A stretch of 64,000 nucleotides of DNA, taken from assembly GCF_001678945.1 (NCBI RefSeq), contig NZ_CP015124.1, positions 2,084,001 through 2,148,000 of the forward strand, read 5' to 3'. This DNA comes from Phaeobacter gallaeciensis (GTDB lineage: Bacteria > Pseudomonadota > Alphaproteobacteria > Rhodobacterales > Rhodobacteraceae). How positions within the stretch are numbered: position 1 is the stretch's first letter; each line of letters opens with the position of its first letter. Positions 52,776-61,606 of this stretch are shown in pieces. Position numbers and translations under genes: made by a program. A model generated the notes under the pieces. The model saw only the letters and a program-made list of their open reading frames with translations. It had not been told where the DNA came from and did no database searches.

Positions 52776-52804
52776 TCAAAACACCCGGCGCAGAACGCCG
52801 GGTG
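52776..52804 (-). terminator. Terminator between secreted-protein gene and sigma gene
   Basis: On the minus strand CACCCGGCG and CGCCGGGTG form a perfect 9-bp stem with a 5-base loop, followed by TTTTGACTTT. It ends the secreted-protein transcript; if leaky it would set a low level of sigma and anti-sigma expression. Confidence 0.88.
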
Positions 52805-52872
52805 CCCTGCCTCTGCTCTTAGTCTTGCAACCAAGAAGGAGGCATCTGGCCAGCGGTCAGCCAAAGTCTGTT

Positions 52873-53292
52873 TTACTTGGCGGTGATGACGGTCATCACC
52901 AGGTTGCCGTCCATCTTGACCGGGCCGTCTTCCTTGGCGCCAAGCGTGTATTCGAACATGCCGGTCTTCATGCCGCCGTCCTCGCCGTGGACCATCAGCA
53001 TCAGCATGTCGCCTGCCGCGACCTCTTCGGTCAGGATGGCGGCGACATCGGCGGTTTCACCTTTGCGCAGCGGCGCGTGCCCCACAACCGGGCCCGGCTT
53101 CATGTCGGCATTGGTGCGGTGCACCACCAGCCAGCCGTTCGCGGGCGCCACAACCTGGCTGGCACTGACCATGCCGTTTGCAACCGACTGATCCTCGGCC
53201 ATGACCATGGGCTTCATATGGCCACCGGCGAGCACCGGGGCGGACAGGGCGGCAGTGGTTACCAGAGCGGCAGACAGAATAACGGATTTCAT
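52873..53292 (-). CDS. Small secreted DUF7282-like protein
   Basis: A 139-residue protein with a signal peptide (VILSAALVTTAALSAP, cleavage after VLA near residue 22). The mature part is a beta-rich domain (VVAPANGWLVVHRTNADMKPGPVVGHAPLRKG; then MLMVHGEDGGMKTGMFEY). This fits a DUF7282-type domain. It is a likely target or partner of the ECF sigma factor, because it lies directly upstream in the same direction. Rich in Met and His, so metal binding is conceivable. Function unknown. Confidence 0.75.
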   Translation of the reverse strand: MKSVILSAALVTTAALSAPVLAGGHMKPMVMAEDQSVANGMVSASQVVAPANGWLVVHRTNADMKPGPVVGHAPLRKGETADVAAILTEEVAAGDMLMLMVHGEDGGMKTGMFEYTLGAKEDGPVKMDGNLVMTVITAK

Positions 53293-53465
53293 TGTGAAAC
53301 TCCTTCCAAGAGATGTGTTTCAAGCGTTCGAATTGGCGAACCAATGTCGGTTCACCCCGAAATCACGCAGCAGCCGCGAAAAAGTTTCAGCGCGCCCCAG
53401 ATTTTTTTCACATTGTATTGTCCCGCTGGCGATCTAGGGTGGCGGCAAACCTTGGGAGGTCCATC

Positions 53466-54068
53466 ATGAAACTCTTTCACTCGCCCGCCTCGCCCTTTGT
53501 GCGCAAAGTCATGGTGCTGCTGCATGAAACCGAGCAGCTGGAGGATGTGGACATTGTCGATGTGCACACCACGGCCATCGCCCCCAGCGACGATCTGAAG
53601 GCCAGCAACCCGCTGGCCAAGATCCCGGCGCTGACCCGGGCCAGCGGGCCAACCCTTTATGACAGCCGGGTGATCTGCGCCTATCTGGACCATCGCGCGG
53701 GCAGCAATCTTTATGCGCGTTCCTGGGATACCAAGGTGCTGGAGGCGACCGCGGATGGCATGATGGATGCAGCGGTCCTGATGACCTATGAACGGCGTCT
53801 GCGTCCCGAAGGCATGGTCTGGGAAGACTGGATCGAAGCTCAGCTAGGCAAAGTGCTGGGTGCCTGCTCGGCGCTCAACAGTCGCTGGATGGCGCATCTG
53901 AAAGGACCGCTGGACATGGGGCAGATCGCCGTCGCCTGCGCCCTCGCCTATCTCGATTTCCGCCACCCGACCTCGAACTGGCGCCACGGCAACGAGGCGC
54001 TGGCGGACTGGTTCGCGGAATTCGAATCGCGTCCCTCGATGCAGGCCACCCAGCCGCCAGCCGCCTGA
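53466..54068 (+). CDS. Glutathione S-transferase family protein
   Basis: A 200-residue GST with N-terminal thioredoxin fold (MKLFHSPASPFVRKV with the catalytic Ser/Cys region, NPLAKIPALTR with the cis-Pro, LYDSRVICAYLD) and helical C-terminal domain (GPLDMGQIAVACALAYLDFR). It is of the GstA/Tau-like short type found in many alphaproteobacteria. GGGAGG precedes the ATG at 53466. It stands alone between the divergent secreted-protein gene and petA. Substrate unknown. Confidence 0.9.
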   Translation: MKLFHSPASPFVRKVMVLLHETEQLEDVDIVDVHTTAIAPSDDLKASNPLAKIPALTRASGPTLYDSRVICAYLDHRAGSNLYARSWDTKVLEATADGMMDAAVLMTYERRLRPEGMVWEDWIEAQLGKVLGACSALNSRWMAHLKGPLDMGQIAVACALAYLDFRHPTSNWRHGNEALADWFAEFESRPSMQATQPPAA

Positions 54069-54173
54069 ACCGCAGCCTGCGACCGGGGATGGGCCTGTCA
54101 AAACAACAGTGGCTTTTGTGACAGTCTGTAAAAAGAAACTGCCCACGCGACACAACGGCGCGTATATCACGGC

Positions 54174-54202
54174 TGGACGAAAGGGCTTCTCCCCGCTAGA
54201 TA
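54174..54202 (+). promoter_or_regulatory. Promoter of petABC
   Basis: TGGACG (54174-54179) and TAGATA (54197-54202) with a 17-base spacer, 80 bases before the petA start. The downstream context CTAGATACGC is identical to that of the tRNA-Lys promoter. Confidence 0.65.
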
Positions 54203-54282
54203 CGCGCGATAAGGCACTGCGGGTTTCTTGCAGTGTATGCGCATGTTTGCCCTAAACGGGCGCTGGAATTGGAGAAAACCTC

Positions 54283-54843
54283 GTGTCCCACGCAGAAGAC
54301 AACGAAGGAACCCGGAGAGATTTCCTCTACTACGCCACTGCCGGCGCCGGGGCAGTCACCGCAGGTGCCGCAGTCTGGCCCCTGGTCAATCAGATGAACC
54401 CCTCTGCTGACGTCAAGGCGCTGTCCTCGATCATGGTGGACATCAGCGGCGTGGAAGTGGGAACACAGATTTCCGTAATGTTCCTTGGTAAGCCGGTGTT
54501 CATCCGCCGCCGGACCCAGGCCGAAATCGACGAAGCCCGGGCGGTTGAACTGTCCGCGCTGATCGATCCGGCCTCGGAAAACCCGAACAAGCCGGGCACC
54601 GACGCATCGGACGAGAACCGCACCATGGACGAAGCCGGCGAATGGCTGGTCATGATGGGTGTCTGTACCCACCTCGGCTGTGTGCCGCTGGGCGATGGCG
54701 CTGGTGACTTCAACGGCTGGTTCTGCCCCTGCCACGGTTCGCACTACGACACCGCAGGCCGGATCCGCAAAGGCCCCGCCCCGCAGAACCTGCACGTACC
54801 GGTCGCCGAGTTCCACGACGACACAACCATCAAGCTGGGATAA
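54283..54843 (+). CDS. petA: Ubiquinol-cytochrome c reductase Rieske iron-sulfur subunit
   Basis: A 186-residue Rieske protein of the cytochrome bc1 complex. An N-terminal anchor with a twin-arginine-like start ([16 protein letters not shown]) holds it in the membrane; the periplasmic domain contains CTHLGC and CPCHGS, which ligate the [2Fe-2S] cluster through two Cys and two His. The start is GTG at 54283 with GGAGAAAA upstream. It leads the petABC operon, which passes electrons from ubiquinol to cytochrome c and pumps protons. Confidence 0.97.
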   Translation: MSHAEDNEGTRRDFLYYATAGAGAVTAGAAVWPLVNQMNPSADVKALSSIMVDISGVEVGTQISVMFLGKPVFIRRRTQAEIDEARAVELSALIDPASENPNKPGTDASDENRTMDEAGEWLVMMGVCTHLGCVPLGDGAGDFNGWFCPCHGSHYDTAGRIRKGPAPQNLHVPVAEFHDDTTIKLG

Positions 54844-54854
54844 GGAGACGCCAC

Positions 54855-56186
54855 ATGTCCGGTATTCCGCACGACCATTACGAACCGAAGACTGGCGCAG
54901 AGAAGTGGCTGCACAGCCGCCTGCCCATCGTCGGTCTGATCTACGACACAATCATGATCCCCACCCCCAAGAACCTGAACTGGTGGTGGATCTGGGGCAT
55001 CGTTCTGGCCTTCTGCCTGGCGCTGCAAATCGCCACCGGCATCGTGCTGGTGATGCATTACACTCCGCATGCTGATCTGGCCTTTGCCAGCGTTGAGCAC
55101 ATCATGCGTGACGTGAACGGCGGCTTTATGCTGCGCTACCTGCACGCAAACGGCGCCTCGCTGTTCTTCATCGCGGTCTACATCCACATCTTCCGCGGCC
55201 TGTTCTACGGCTCCTACAAGGCGCCCCGCGAAATCACCTGGATCATCGGCATGCTGATCTTCCTGATGATGATGGGCACCGGTTTCATGGGCTACGTTCT
55301 GCCCTGGGGTCAGATGTCCTTCTGGGGCGCGACCGTGATCACCGGCCTATTCGGCGCCATTCCGTTCATCGGTGAGCCGATCCAGACCTGGCTGCTGGGC
55401 GGACCCGCTGTTGGCAACGCGACGCTGAACCGCTTCTTCTCGCTGCACTACCTGCTGCCCTTCGTGATTGCTGGCCTCGTGATCGTCCACATCTGGGCCT
55501 TCCACACCACCGGCAACAACAACCCGACCGGTGTTGATGTCCGTAAAGGTTCCAAGGAAGAAGCCGAAAAAGACACCCTGCCGTTCTGGCCCTACTTCGT
55601 GATCAAGGATTTCCTGGGTCTGGCCATCGTTCTGGTGATCTTCTGGGCCGTCGTCGGTTTCATGCCGAACTACCTGGGTCACCCCGATAACTACATCGAA
55701 GCCAACCCGCTGGCGACGCCTGCACACATCGTTCCCGAATGGTACTTCCTGCCGTTCTACGCGATCCTGCGTGCCTTCACCTCCGAAGTCTGGGTGGTTC
55801 AGATCGCCTCCTTCATCACCGGCGGTATCGTCGATGCGAAGTTCTTCGGCGTGCTGGCCATGTTCGGTGCCATCGCGGTGATGGCTCTGGCGCCCTGGCT
55901 GGACACCAGCCGCGTGCGTTCGGGTCGCTACCGTCCGATGTTCAAGTGGTGGTTCTACCTGCTGATCATCGACTTCTTTGCCCTGATGTGGCTGGGTGCG
56001 ATGCCCGCAGAAGAGCCCTATGCATCGTTCTCGCTGATCGCATCGGCCTACTGGTTCGGCTACTTCCTGGTGATCCTGCCGCTGCTGGGTGTCATCGAGA
56101 AGCCAACCGCAATGCCGGCCACCATCGAAGAGGATTTCGACGCCCACTATGGCAAGAAATCCGGCGAAGCCACTCCTGCCGAGTAA
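54855..56186 (+). CDS. petB: Cytochrome b of the bc1 complex
   Basis: A 443-residue integral membrane cytochrome b with eight helices. It has the [10 protein letters not shown] start, haem-ligand histidines in the second and fourth helices ([30 protein letters not shown]), the Q-o-site segment [15 protein letters not shown], and the GAxPFxG loop [17 protein letters not shown]. The length is normal for alphaproteobacteria. Eleven bases separate it from petA. Confidence 0.98.
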   Translation: MSGIPHDHYEPKTGAEKWLHSRLPIVGLIYDTIMIPTPKNLNWWWIWGIVLAFCLALQIATGIVLVMHYTPHADLAFASVEHIMRDVNGGFMLRYLHANGASLFFIAVYIHIFRGLFYGSYKAPREITWIIGMLIFLMMMGTGFMGYVLPWGQMSFWGATVITGLFGAIPFIGEPIQTWLLGGPAVGNATLNRFFSLHYLLPFVIAGLVIVHIWAFHTTGNNNPTGVDVRKGSKEEAEKDTLPFWPYFVIKDFLGLAIVLVIFWAVVGFMPNYLGHPDNYIEANPLATPAHIVPEWYFLPFYAILRAFTSEVWVVQIASFITGGIVDAKFFGVLAMFGAIAVMALAPWLDTSRVRSGRYRPMFKWWFYLLIIDFFALMWLGAMPAEEPYASFSLIASAYWFGYFLVILPLLGVIEKPTAMPATIEEDFDAHYGKKSGEATPAE

Positions 56187-56205
56187 TCTAGAAGGACAGC
56201 TACCC

Positions 56206-56997
56206 ATGTTGAAGAAACTCGCAACCGGTGCCGCCTTCGCTCTGGCGCTCATTCCTGCCGCAGGTTTTGCGGCAGGCGGAAGCGGCCACGTGGAGGACTT
56301 CCAGTTCTCTTTCGAGGGCCCCTTTGGCACCTATGACCAGAACCAGCTGCAACGCGGTCTGCAGATCTACACCGAGGTCTGCTCGGCCTGTCACGGTCTG
56401 AAGTTCGTGCCGCTGCGCACCCTGTCCGACGAAGGCGGCCCCGGCCTGCCCGAGGATCAGGTCCGCGCCTACGCCGCTGAAAACTTCGAAGTGTTCGATG
56501 CCGAGCTGGACGATTTCCGCCCCGCAAAACCGGTTGATCACTTCCCGGCGAACACCTCGCTCGGCGCCCCCGACCTCAGCCTGATGGCCAAGGCGCGCGC
56601 CGGTTTCCACGGTCCCTACGGATCGGGTCTGAACCAGCTGTTCAAAGGCATGGGCGGTGCCGAATACATCGCATCGCTGCTGGACGGTTACACCGGTGAG
56701 ACCAAGGAAGAAGCAGGCACCACCTTCTACGGCAACACCGCCTTCCCCGGCGGCTGGATCTCGATGGCGCCGCCGCTGTCGGATGAGCAGGTGGAATTCG
56801 CTGACGGTCACGCCAACGACGTGCACCACATGGCGCAGGACGTCGCGGCCTTCCTGATGTGGACCGCAGAGCCCAAAATGATGGCCCGTCAGACCGCCGG
56901 TTTCGTCGGCGTGCTGATCCTGACCGTGCTGTCGGTGCTTCTGTACCTGACCAACAAACGCCTCTGGGCGCCGCACAAGGGCAAGAAGACCTCCTAA
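56206..56997 (+). CDS. petC: Cytochrome c1 of the bc1 complex
   Basis: A 263-residue cytochrome c1 with a signal peptide (cleavage after FAA near residue 22), the haem motif CSACH at residues 59-63, the methionine-ligand region and a single C-terminal transmembrane helix ([18 protein letters not shown]). It receives electrons from the Rieske centre and passes them to cytochrome c2 or cy. AAGGAC precedes the ATG at 56206. A strong terminator (57028-57054) ends the operon. Confidence 0.97.
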   Translation: MLKKLATGAAFALALIPAAGFAAGGSGHVEDFQFSFEGPFGTYDQNQLQRGLQIYTEVCSACHGLKFVPLRTLSDEGGPGLPEDQVRAYAAENFEVFDAELDDFRPAKPVDHFPANTSLGAPDLSLMAKARAGFHGPYGSGLNQLFKGMGGAEYIASLLDGYTGETKEEAGTTFYGNTAFPGGWISMAPPLSDEQVEFADGHANDVHHMAQDVAAFLMWTAEPKMMARQTAGFVGVLILTVLSVLLYLTNKRLWAPHKGKKTS

Positions 56998-57027
56998 ACC
57001 GGGTCTTCCCCTGATGCAGAAACAGAA

Positions 57028-57054
57028 AACCCCCGCCAGTGGCGGGGGTTTTTC
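57028..57054 (+). terminator. Rho-independent terminator of petABC
   Basis: AACCCCCGCC and GGCGGGGGTT form a 10-bp perfect stem with a 3-base loop, followed by TTTCTTT. It starts 30 bases after petC. Confidence 0.93.
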
Positions 57055-57095
57055 TTTGTGGTTGCAGCATCGGCCATGCCCTCTAGGGTCTGTCC

Positions 57096-57518
57096 ATGAC
57101 CAGATACACCGGAAAATGCCTCTGCGGCGCCGTCACCTATGTAGCAACAGGGCAACCGCGCGTTGTCGCGCAATGCCATTGCGAGGAATGCCGAAGGATC
57201 AGCGGGACAGGTCACACAGTCGGCGCCATGTTCCCGATAGAGGCGGTCACCATCAGCGGTGAGGTCAGCACCTTCAGATACCCGTCCGCAAAGGCCTCAG
57301 AGGTTACCAAGGCGTTCTGCGGCACTTGTGGATGCCCGATCTACGGACAGAACACCCGCACCCCCGATCACCTGACCCTGTCGCTTGGCACGATGGACGA
57401 TGCGGAGGGTCTGGAGATCGAAGTCGTCGTATTTGCACGCGACCGGCCGCATTGGGACCAACTCGGCCCTGACGTGCTCTCCTTTGCAGGCCAACCCGAC
57501 TGGACGCCAAAGGACTGA
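57096..57518 (+). CDS. GFA-family protein (glutathione-dependent formaldehyde-activating enzyme-like)
   Basis: A 140-residue zinc protein of the GFA fold. Cysteine sites are CLCGAV at the start, CHCEECRRISG in the middle and FCGTCGCPIYG, giving the structural and catalytic zinc sites. Gfa of Paracoccus was thought to speed formation of S-hydroxymethylglutathione, but most members of the family have no proven substrate. It stands alone between petC and the convergent mtaB. Confidence 0.88.
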   Translation: MTRYTGKCLCGAVTYVATGQPRVVAQCHCEECRRISGTGHTVGAMFPIEAVTISGEVSTFRYPSAKASEVTKAFCGTCGCPIYGQNTRTPDHLTLSLGTMDDAEGLEIEVVVFARDRPHWDQLGPDVLSFAGQPDWTPKD

Positions 57519-57553
57519 TCCCCGCGCAAAGGGGCGCAGGGAGGGCCGATTAT

Positions 57554-58816
57554 TCAGGCAGTCAGCTGGCCCTTGGAGGCGCCTGTGATCACCGCAGTCA
57601 CGATCTGCCCCTCATCCTGCGCCGCTTCGAAGGTCACCTCAGTGAACTGCTCTGTGCGGCCCATATGGGGGTTTTCCATCAGGATCCGATGCGTGCGCCC
57701 TACCTGCGCAGCAAGGTGTTTCTGAACCTGCGCATCGCCTGCGGCGCGCAGACGGGCAGCGCGTTCCTTGATCACCTTGCCATCCACCTGCTTCGGGATT
57801 TTCGCCGCAGGCGTGCCTTCCCGTTTCGAGTAGGGAAAGACATGCAGCCAGGTCAGATCGCAATCCGTCACCAGCTTCAGCGAGTTTTCGAAATGCGCCT
57901 CACTCTCGGTCGGAAAACCGGCAATGATATCGGCACCAAAGGTCATGTCGGGGCGCAGTTTGCGCGCCTCCTCAGCAAACCGGATGGCATCGTCGCGCAG
58001 ATGGCGCCGGGCCATGCGTTTCAGAATCATGTCGTCGCCATGCTGCAGGCTCAGGTGCAGATGCGGCATCAGGCGCGGCTCGGTGGCGATGGCCTGCATC
58101 AGGTTCTCGTCCACCTCGATCGAATCGATGGATGAAATGCGCAGACGCGGCAGATCCGGCACCAGTTTCAGGATCCGCATCACCAGATCGCCCAGTTTCG
58201 GCTCAGCAGGCAGATCCGCCCCCCAAGAGGTCAGATCCACCCCGGTCAGCACCACCTCGTTATAGCCCTTGTCCACCAGCCGCTTGATCTGATCCACCAC
58301 CACACCGGCAGGGACCGAGCGGGAATTGCCGCGGCCATAGGGGATGATGCAGAAGGTGCAGCGGTGATCGCAGCCGTTCTGAACCTGAACATAGGCGCGG
58401 GAGCGGGTGCCGAATCCATCGATCAGGTGGCCTGCGGTTTCGGTAACCGACATGATGTCATCGACCTGAACCTTCTCGGTCTCGCCAATGAAATCAGGCC
58501 CCTTTGCGATCTCAGCCCAGGTATCCGGTTGCATTTTCTCGGTATTGCCGATGACGCGGGTAACCTCTTCCATCGCGGCAAAGGTCTCGGGCTCGGTCTG
58601 GGCGGCGCAGCCGGTGACGATGATCGGCGCCTCCGGGTTTTCCCGGCGCAGGCGACGGATTTCCTGGCGCGCCTTGCGCACCGCCTCGGCCGTCACCGCG
58701 CAGGTGTTCACCACCACGGCATCCTCCAGCCCCGCCGCGCGGGACAGTTCCTTCATCGCCTCGGTTTCATAGGCGTTGAGGCGGCAGCCAAGCGTGGTGA
58801 ACTTGGGCGCTGTCAT
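57554..58816 (-). CDS. mtaB: tRNA (t6A37) methylthiotransferase
   Basis: A 420-residue radical SAM methylthiotransferase. N-terminal domain cysteines lie in LGCRLNAYE, VNTCAVTAEA and VTGCAAQTEP; the radical SAM motif is CDHRCTFCIIPYGRG (C-x3-C-x2-C). The C-terminal TRAM domain is short. The pattern LGCRLNAYETE is that of MtaB, which converts t6A37 to ms2t6A37 in tRNA reading ANN codons, rather than MiaB or RimO. Its ATG overlaps the dapF stop by 4 bases, so the pair is co-translated. Confidence 0.95.
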   Translation of the reverse strand: MTAPKFTTLGCRLNAYETEAMKELSRAAGLEDAVVVNTCAVTAEAVRKARQEIRRLRRENPEAPIIVTGCAAQTEPETFAAMEEVTRVIGNTEKMQPDTWAEIAKGPDFIGETEKVQVDDIMSVTETAGHLIDGFGTRSRAYVQVQNGCDHRCTFCIIPYGRGNSRSVPAGVVVDQIKRLVDKGYNEVVLTGVDLTSWGADLPAEPKLGDLVMRILKLVPDLPRLRISSIDSIEVDENLMQAIATEPRLMPHLHLSLQHGDDMILKRMARRHLRDDAIRFAEEARKLRPDMTFGADIIAGFPTESEAHFENSLKLVTDCDLTWLHVFPYSKREGTPAAKIPKQVDGKVIKERAARLRAAGDAQVQKHLAAQVGRTHRILMENPHMGRTEQFTEVTFEAAQDEGQIVTAVITGASKGQLTA

Positions 58817-59640
58817 CGCAGCGAATCCAGAAATTCAGCGGTGAGGGTGCCGCTGAAGACATGCATTGTCGGGCCGGTCATCCAGACACCATCCTCGCGC
58901 CAGTCGATCCACAGGGTGCCCCCATCCAGGTCAATGCGCACCCGGCGCCCTGTGAGCCCCCTGCGAGCCGCTGCAACCGCTGTGGCGCAGGAGGAGGAGC
59001 CAGAGGCCAGAGTCACGCCCACACCGCGCTCCCACACCCGCATACGGATATGATCGGGGCCGACAATATGGGCCACCTGCACGTTGGTACGTTCAGGATA
59101 GAGCGGATGATGCTCATAACGCGGGCCGAACTCCGCCAGCGGGATGAGATCGGCGTCCTCGACAAAGAAGGTACAATGGGGATTGCCCATACCAGTGGCC
59201 GTCGGCCCGCCCTCGATCGGCAGCTCCAGCGTGTCCATCTCCTCGGCCAGCGGAATTTCCTGCCAGTCCAGCTGCGGCTGGCCCATATTGACCGAAGTCA
59301 GGCCCTCGCCCGCATCGCGCGCATACAGATCACCGCGGTCGGTGGTCAGGTGCAGCGCATCCTTGCCGGTCTCAAGCATCAGGTGGCGGGCAATGCACCG
59401 GGTGGCATTGCCACAGGCCGCCGAGGTCGAGCCATCCGCATTGTAGAAGGTCAGATGCGCATCGCCTGCACCGTTTGAGATCACAGCGAGTTGATCGAAC
59501 CCCACACCGAACTGTCGGTGTGCGATTCCCTGCGCCAGCGCGGGCGTGATCGCGATATCCTGCACACGCGCATCCACAACGACAAAGTCGTTGCCCAGCC
59601 CGTGCATCTTCATGAAGGGGAAACCGATGTTTTCTGTCAT
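58813..59640 (-). CDS. dapF: Diaminopimelate epimerase
   Basis: A 275-residue DapF, interconverting LL- and meso-diaminopimelate for lysine and peptidoglycan. The two catalytic cysteines lie in the first half (AACGNATRC) and the second half (ASGSSSCATAVAA). The FMKMHGLGNDFVVVDAR start is typical. Start chosen at 59640 (MTENIGFPF); two other in-frame ATGs within the preceding 30 bases are possible and no clear ribosome site decides between them. It leads the dapF-mtaB pair, a common alphaproteobacterial order. Confidence 0.96.
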   Translation of the reverse strand: MTENIGFPFMKMHGLGNDFVVVDARVQDIAITPALAQGIAHRQFGVGFDQLAVISNGAGDAHLTFYNADGSTSAACGNATRCIARHLMLETGKDALHLTTDRGDLYARDAGEGLTSVNMGQPQLDWQEIPLAEEMDTLELPIEGGPTATGMGNPHCTFFVEDADLIPLAEFGPRYEHHPLYPERTNVQVAHIVGPDHIRMRVWERGVGVTLASGSSSCATAVAAARRGLTGRRVRIDLDGGTLWIDWREDGVWMTGPTMHVFSGTLTAEFLDSLR

Positions 59641-59711
59641 GCTCATGGCGGGCATATAGACCCCGCGCAAAGATGAATCCAGCCTTGTGCCAATAAACTT
59701 GAAAAAAGGGG

Positions 59712-59740
59712 TTGACCCCCCGCCGTACTCCCCCTAGATA
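59712..59740 (+). promoter_or_regulatory. Promoter of tRNA-Lys
   Basis: TTGACC (59712-59717) and TAGATA (59735-59740) with a 17-base spacer, about 100 bases before the tRNA. The -10 context CTAGATACGC is the same as at petA. Confidence 0.7.
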
Positions 59741-59843
59741 CGCCGCCTATCGGGACAGCATGGATGACCAAGCCAAGCGACACCGACGCGAATTAAGCGC
59801 TTGATCCTTCGGGAGTATTTCGCTTAGACAGCATAAAGATAGT

Positions 59844-59919
59844 GGGCCGTTAGCTCAGTTGGTAGAGCAACTGACTTTTAATCAGTGGGTCGCAGGTTCG
59901 AATCCTGCACGGCTCACCA
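59844..59919 (+). tRNA. tRNA-Lys (anticodon TTT)
   Basis: A 76-base tRNA with acceptor arms GGGCCGT and ACGGCTC (one G-T), anticodon stem CTGAC/ATCAG-like pair enclosing the loop with TTT, and T arm GCAGG/CCTGC with loop TTCGAAT. CCA is encoded. An integrase gene lies 4 bases beyond its 3' end, which marks this tRNA as an integration site. Confidence 0.96.
59890..59919 (+). other. Probable attachment site (attL) at the tRNA-Lys 3' end
   Basis: The integrase gene ends just past the tRNA, as in elements that insert into the 3' end of tRNA genes and leave a duplicate of that end at the far boundary. The partner copy would lie beyond the right edge of this window and is not seen, so the exact core length is not known. 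Confidence 0.5.
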
Positions 59920-59923
59920 CTTC

Positions 59924-61042
59924 TCATAAATTATCCTTTCCCTGCTTGGGGTTGGTGTCAGAATTGACGAACCTCTCGGAAAGGTTCGCCAAATTGCGCT
60001 CGCCATTGGGGCGGGCGATCAGTTTCTCAATCGCGGAATCGGCCATGCCTTCGCGGCCAGCGGCCTCGGTGTAGCGCTGCACGAGGGCCAGTGTTTTATG
60101 CCCTGTGACCGCGCCGATCTCGTGCGCAGTAGCCCCGGCCTCGGCCAGACGGCGTGCACAGGCCTTGCGCAGCCCATGGGCCGAGCACTGGGGCAGTTTC
60201 GCGTCTTCTGTCCATCGCTGCATGAGATTGCCCAGACCACCGGCGGATCGCATCGTGCCCTTCTGGGTGGCTAGGAAGGGCTGGTCCTTCGGCAACTTGT
60301 CCAGAACCTCCGCCAAGTCCGGATGGATCGGCACGGAAACCAGCACCCCGCCTGAGCGTTGCGTCTTCTGCCGCCGGTACTCGATCTTGCCGTTGCGGAC
60401 GTTCTTCGGCCCCAGCTTCACCGCATCGACACGCGCCGCGCCGGTATAGAGCATCAACGTCACCGCCGTATGTGCAAGCGTGCCGGGCTTGTGGGCCTTG
60501 AAAAACTGAGCCAACTCATCCTCGTCCCAAGTATGGAAACCGTCACCGCCAACGCGAAAGGGCTTCGTCGCGCGTGCAGGGTTGTCACCGCGCCAGTCGA
60601 GCGTGATCGCAAAATCCATCAACTGGATCAGCCGCTTGCGCAGGTTGTTTGCCGCGGTGGGTGTCTCGGCCTTCTCCGCCAGGATTGTCTGCACATGCCG
60701 CCGCTGCATCAAGCGCACCGGCTTGTCGCCATGCTCCTCCCGGAATTTCTCTACAATCCCGCGATAGACTCTCTGCGTGCTTGGCGCGAGATCGAGGAAC
60801 TCGGGCGAGCGATACCAAAGCGCGACAAGCTGGCTGACACTGTAGGGCTTGGTCCGGTCTGCCCCAATCAGCCCGCGCGTCTTGTGGCCATTTACAGCGT
60901 CTTCGTATCGCCGGACAAACTCCTCGGACCCGTAGTCGCTCCCCAACTCAGCTGAGAATCCACCCTTCCGAAACCGCCACCGCCGCTTCCCGTGCCGGTC
61001 AAAATAGGCCGTTGCGCCAGGAAACTGCTTACGGCGTTTCAC
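59924..61042 (-). CDS. Tyrosine-type site-specific recombinase (integrase)
   Basis: A 372-residue phage-type integrase. An N-terminal arm-binding part and core-binding domain (about 60-150; VSQLVALWYRSPEFLDLAPSTQR) precede the catalytic domain. The catalytic arginine is in YTGAARVDAVKL, the H-x-x-R box is SAHGLRKACARRLAEAG, and the Tyr nucleophile is in GHKTLALVQRYTE. GTG start at 61042 overlaps the stop of the upstream 57-residue gene (GTGA). It lies immediately beside tRNA-Lys and probably inserts the element there. Confidence 0.93.
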   Translation of the reverse strand: MKRRKQFPGATAYFDRHGKRRWRFRKGGFSAELGSDYGSEEFVRRYEDAVNGHKTRGLIGADRTKPYSVSQLVALWYRSPEFLDLAPSTQRVYRGIVEKFREEHGDKPVRLMQRRHVQTILAEKAETPTAANNLRKRLIQLMDFAITLDWRGDNPARATKPFRVGGDGFHTWDEDELAQFFKAHKPGTLAHTAVTLMLYTGAARVDAVKLGPKNVRNGKIEYRRQKTQRSGGVLVSVPIHPDLAEVLDKLPKDQPFLATQKGTMRSAGGLGNLMQRWTEDAKLPQCSAHGLRKACARRLAEAGATAHEIGAVTGHKTLALVQRYTEAAGREGMADSAIEKLIARPNGERNLANLSERFVNSDTNPKQGKDNL

Positions 61043-61212
61043 GGGCGATCCCAGGGGTTGCTGACCTCGTCCATCTGCTTCTCAGTGCTGTAGATCACAA
61101 CCTTGCCGTCCCGGCTGATCTCGGACCGCACGACCGGAATGCCTGCATCCCGGTACGCCTTGAGGTATCGTGTCAATTCGCTCTGCGTCAGGGTCGCGCG
61201 GGGCATGGCCAT
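61039..61212 (-). CDS. 57-residue integrase-associated protein (excisionase-like)
   Basis: A small protein not longer than 57 residues that reads PRATLTQSELTRYLKAYRD in its first half and ends SNPWDRP. The helical TLTQSELTRYLKA followed by a short beta segment (KVVIYS) resembles small accessory proteins seen before integrases in alphaproteobacterial elements. GGAAAGGGA lies 8 bases before the ATG at 61212. The GTGA overlap with the integrase means the two are made together. A role as excisionase or recombination directionality factor is inferred from position only. Confidence 0.7.
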   Translation of the reverse strand: MAMPRATLTQSELTRYLKAYRDAGIPVVRSEISRDGKVVIYSTEKQMDEVSNPWDRP

Positions 61213-61228
61213 GGTGTGTCCCTTTCCG

Positions 61229-61468
61229 TCAGAGGCTGTGGTGCTGCGGCTCGCCCAAGGGCAGGCGCGGCTGGTCGCTATCAGGACGTTTCACCCTCGT
61301 CGCGTTCCTCTGGAACCGCTCCCAACCGCTCATGGTCAACATCTTGGTCTTCGAGGATATCTCGACGAACTCCAGCCGTCCGTCGTTCATGAGCGCGCGA
61401 ATTTGCGCAGGGCTTAGCCCAACGATCTCGCTAAGTTGTTTGGGTGAAAGCAGACGTTCTCGTTCCAA
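61229..61468 (-). CDS. Small helix-turn-helix protein (excisionase/MerR-like)
   Basis: A 79-residue protein with an early helix-turn-helix (LLSPKQLSEIVGLSPAQIRALMNDGRLEF), the pattern of AlpA/excisionase-like DNA-binding proteins. The start is TTG at 61468, with GAAGGAGG 5 bases upstream, which is strong enough to support a TTG start. Reading toward the integrase, it may control excision. It is divergent from the XRE repressor gene across an intergenic regulatory region. Confidence 0.75.
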   Translation of the reverse strand: MERERLLSPKQLSEIVGLSPAQIRALMNDGRLEFVEISSKTKMLTMSGWERFQRNATRVKRPDSDQPRLPLGEPQHHSL

Positions 61469-61550
61469 AATAGCCTCCTTCGCCTGTGGTTGAAGGGAAT
61501 CGCTTGTTTCGCATCATCTGGCATGGTCAGATGGCGAAAGAAGCGAAAAA

Positions 61551-61584
61551 GTGTCATTTTGTGCATATTTGCTAAATACGACAC
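61551..61584. promoter_or_regulatory. Possible operator between divergent excisionase-like and repressor genes
   Basis: GTGTC (61551-61555) and GACAC (61580-61584) are inverted repeats around an AT-rich centre, in the space where a phage-type repressor would bind. The inverted arms are short, so this is tentative. Confidence 0.3.
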
Positions 61585-61606
61585 GAACGTCAATTGGAAT
61601 CTGCTT

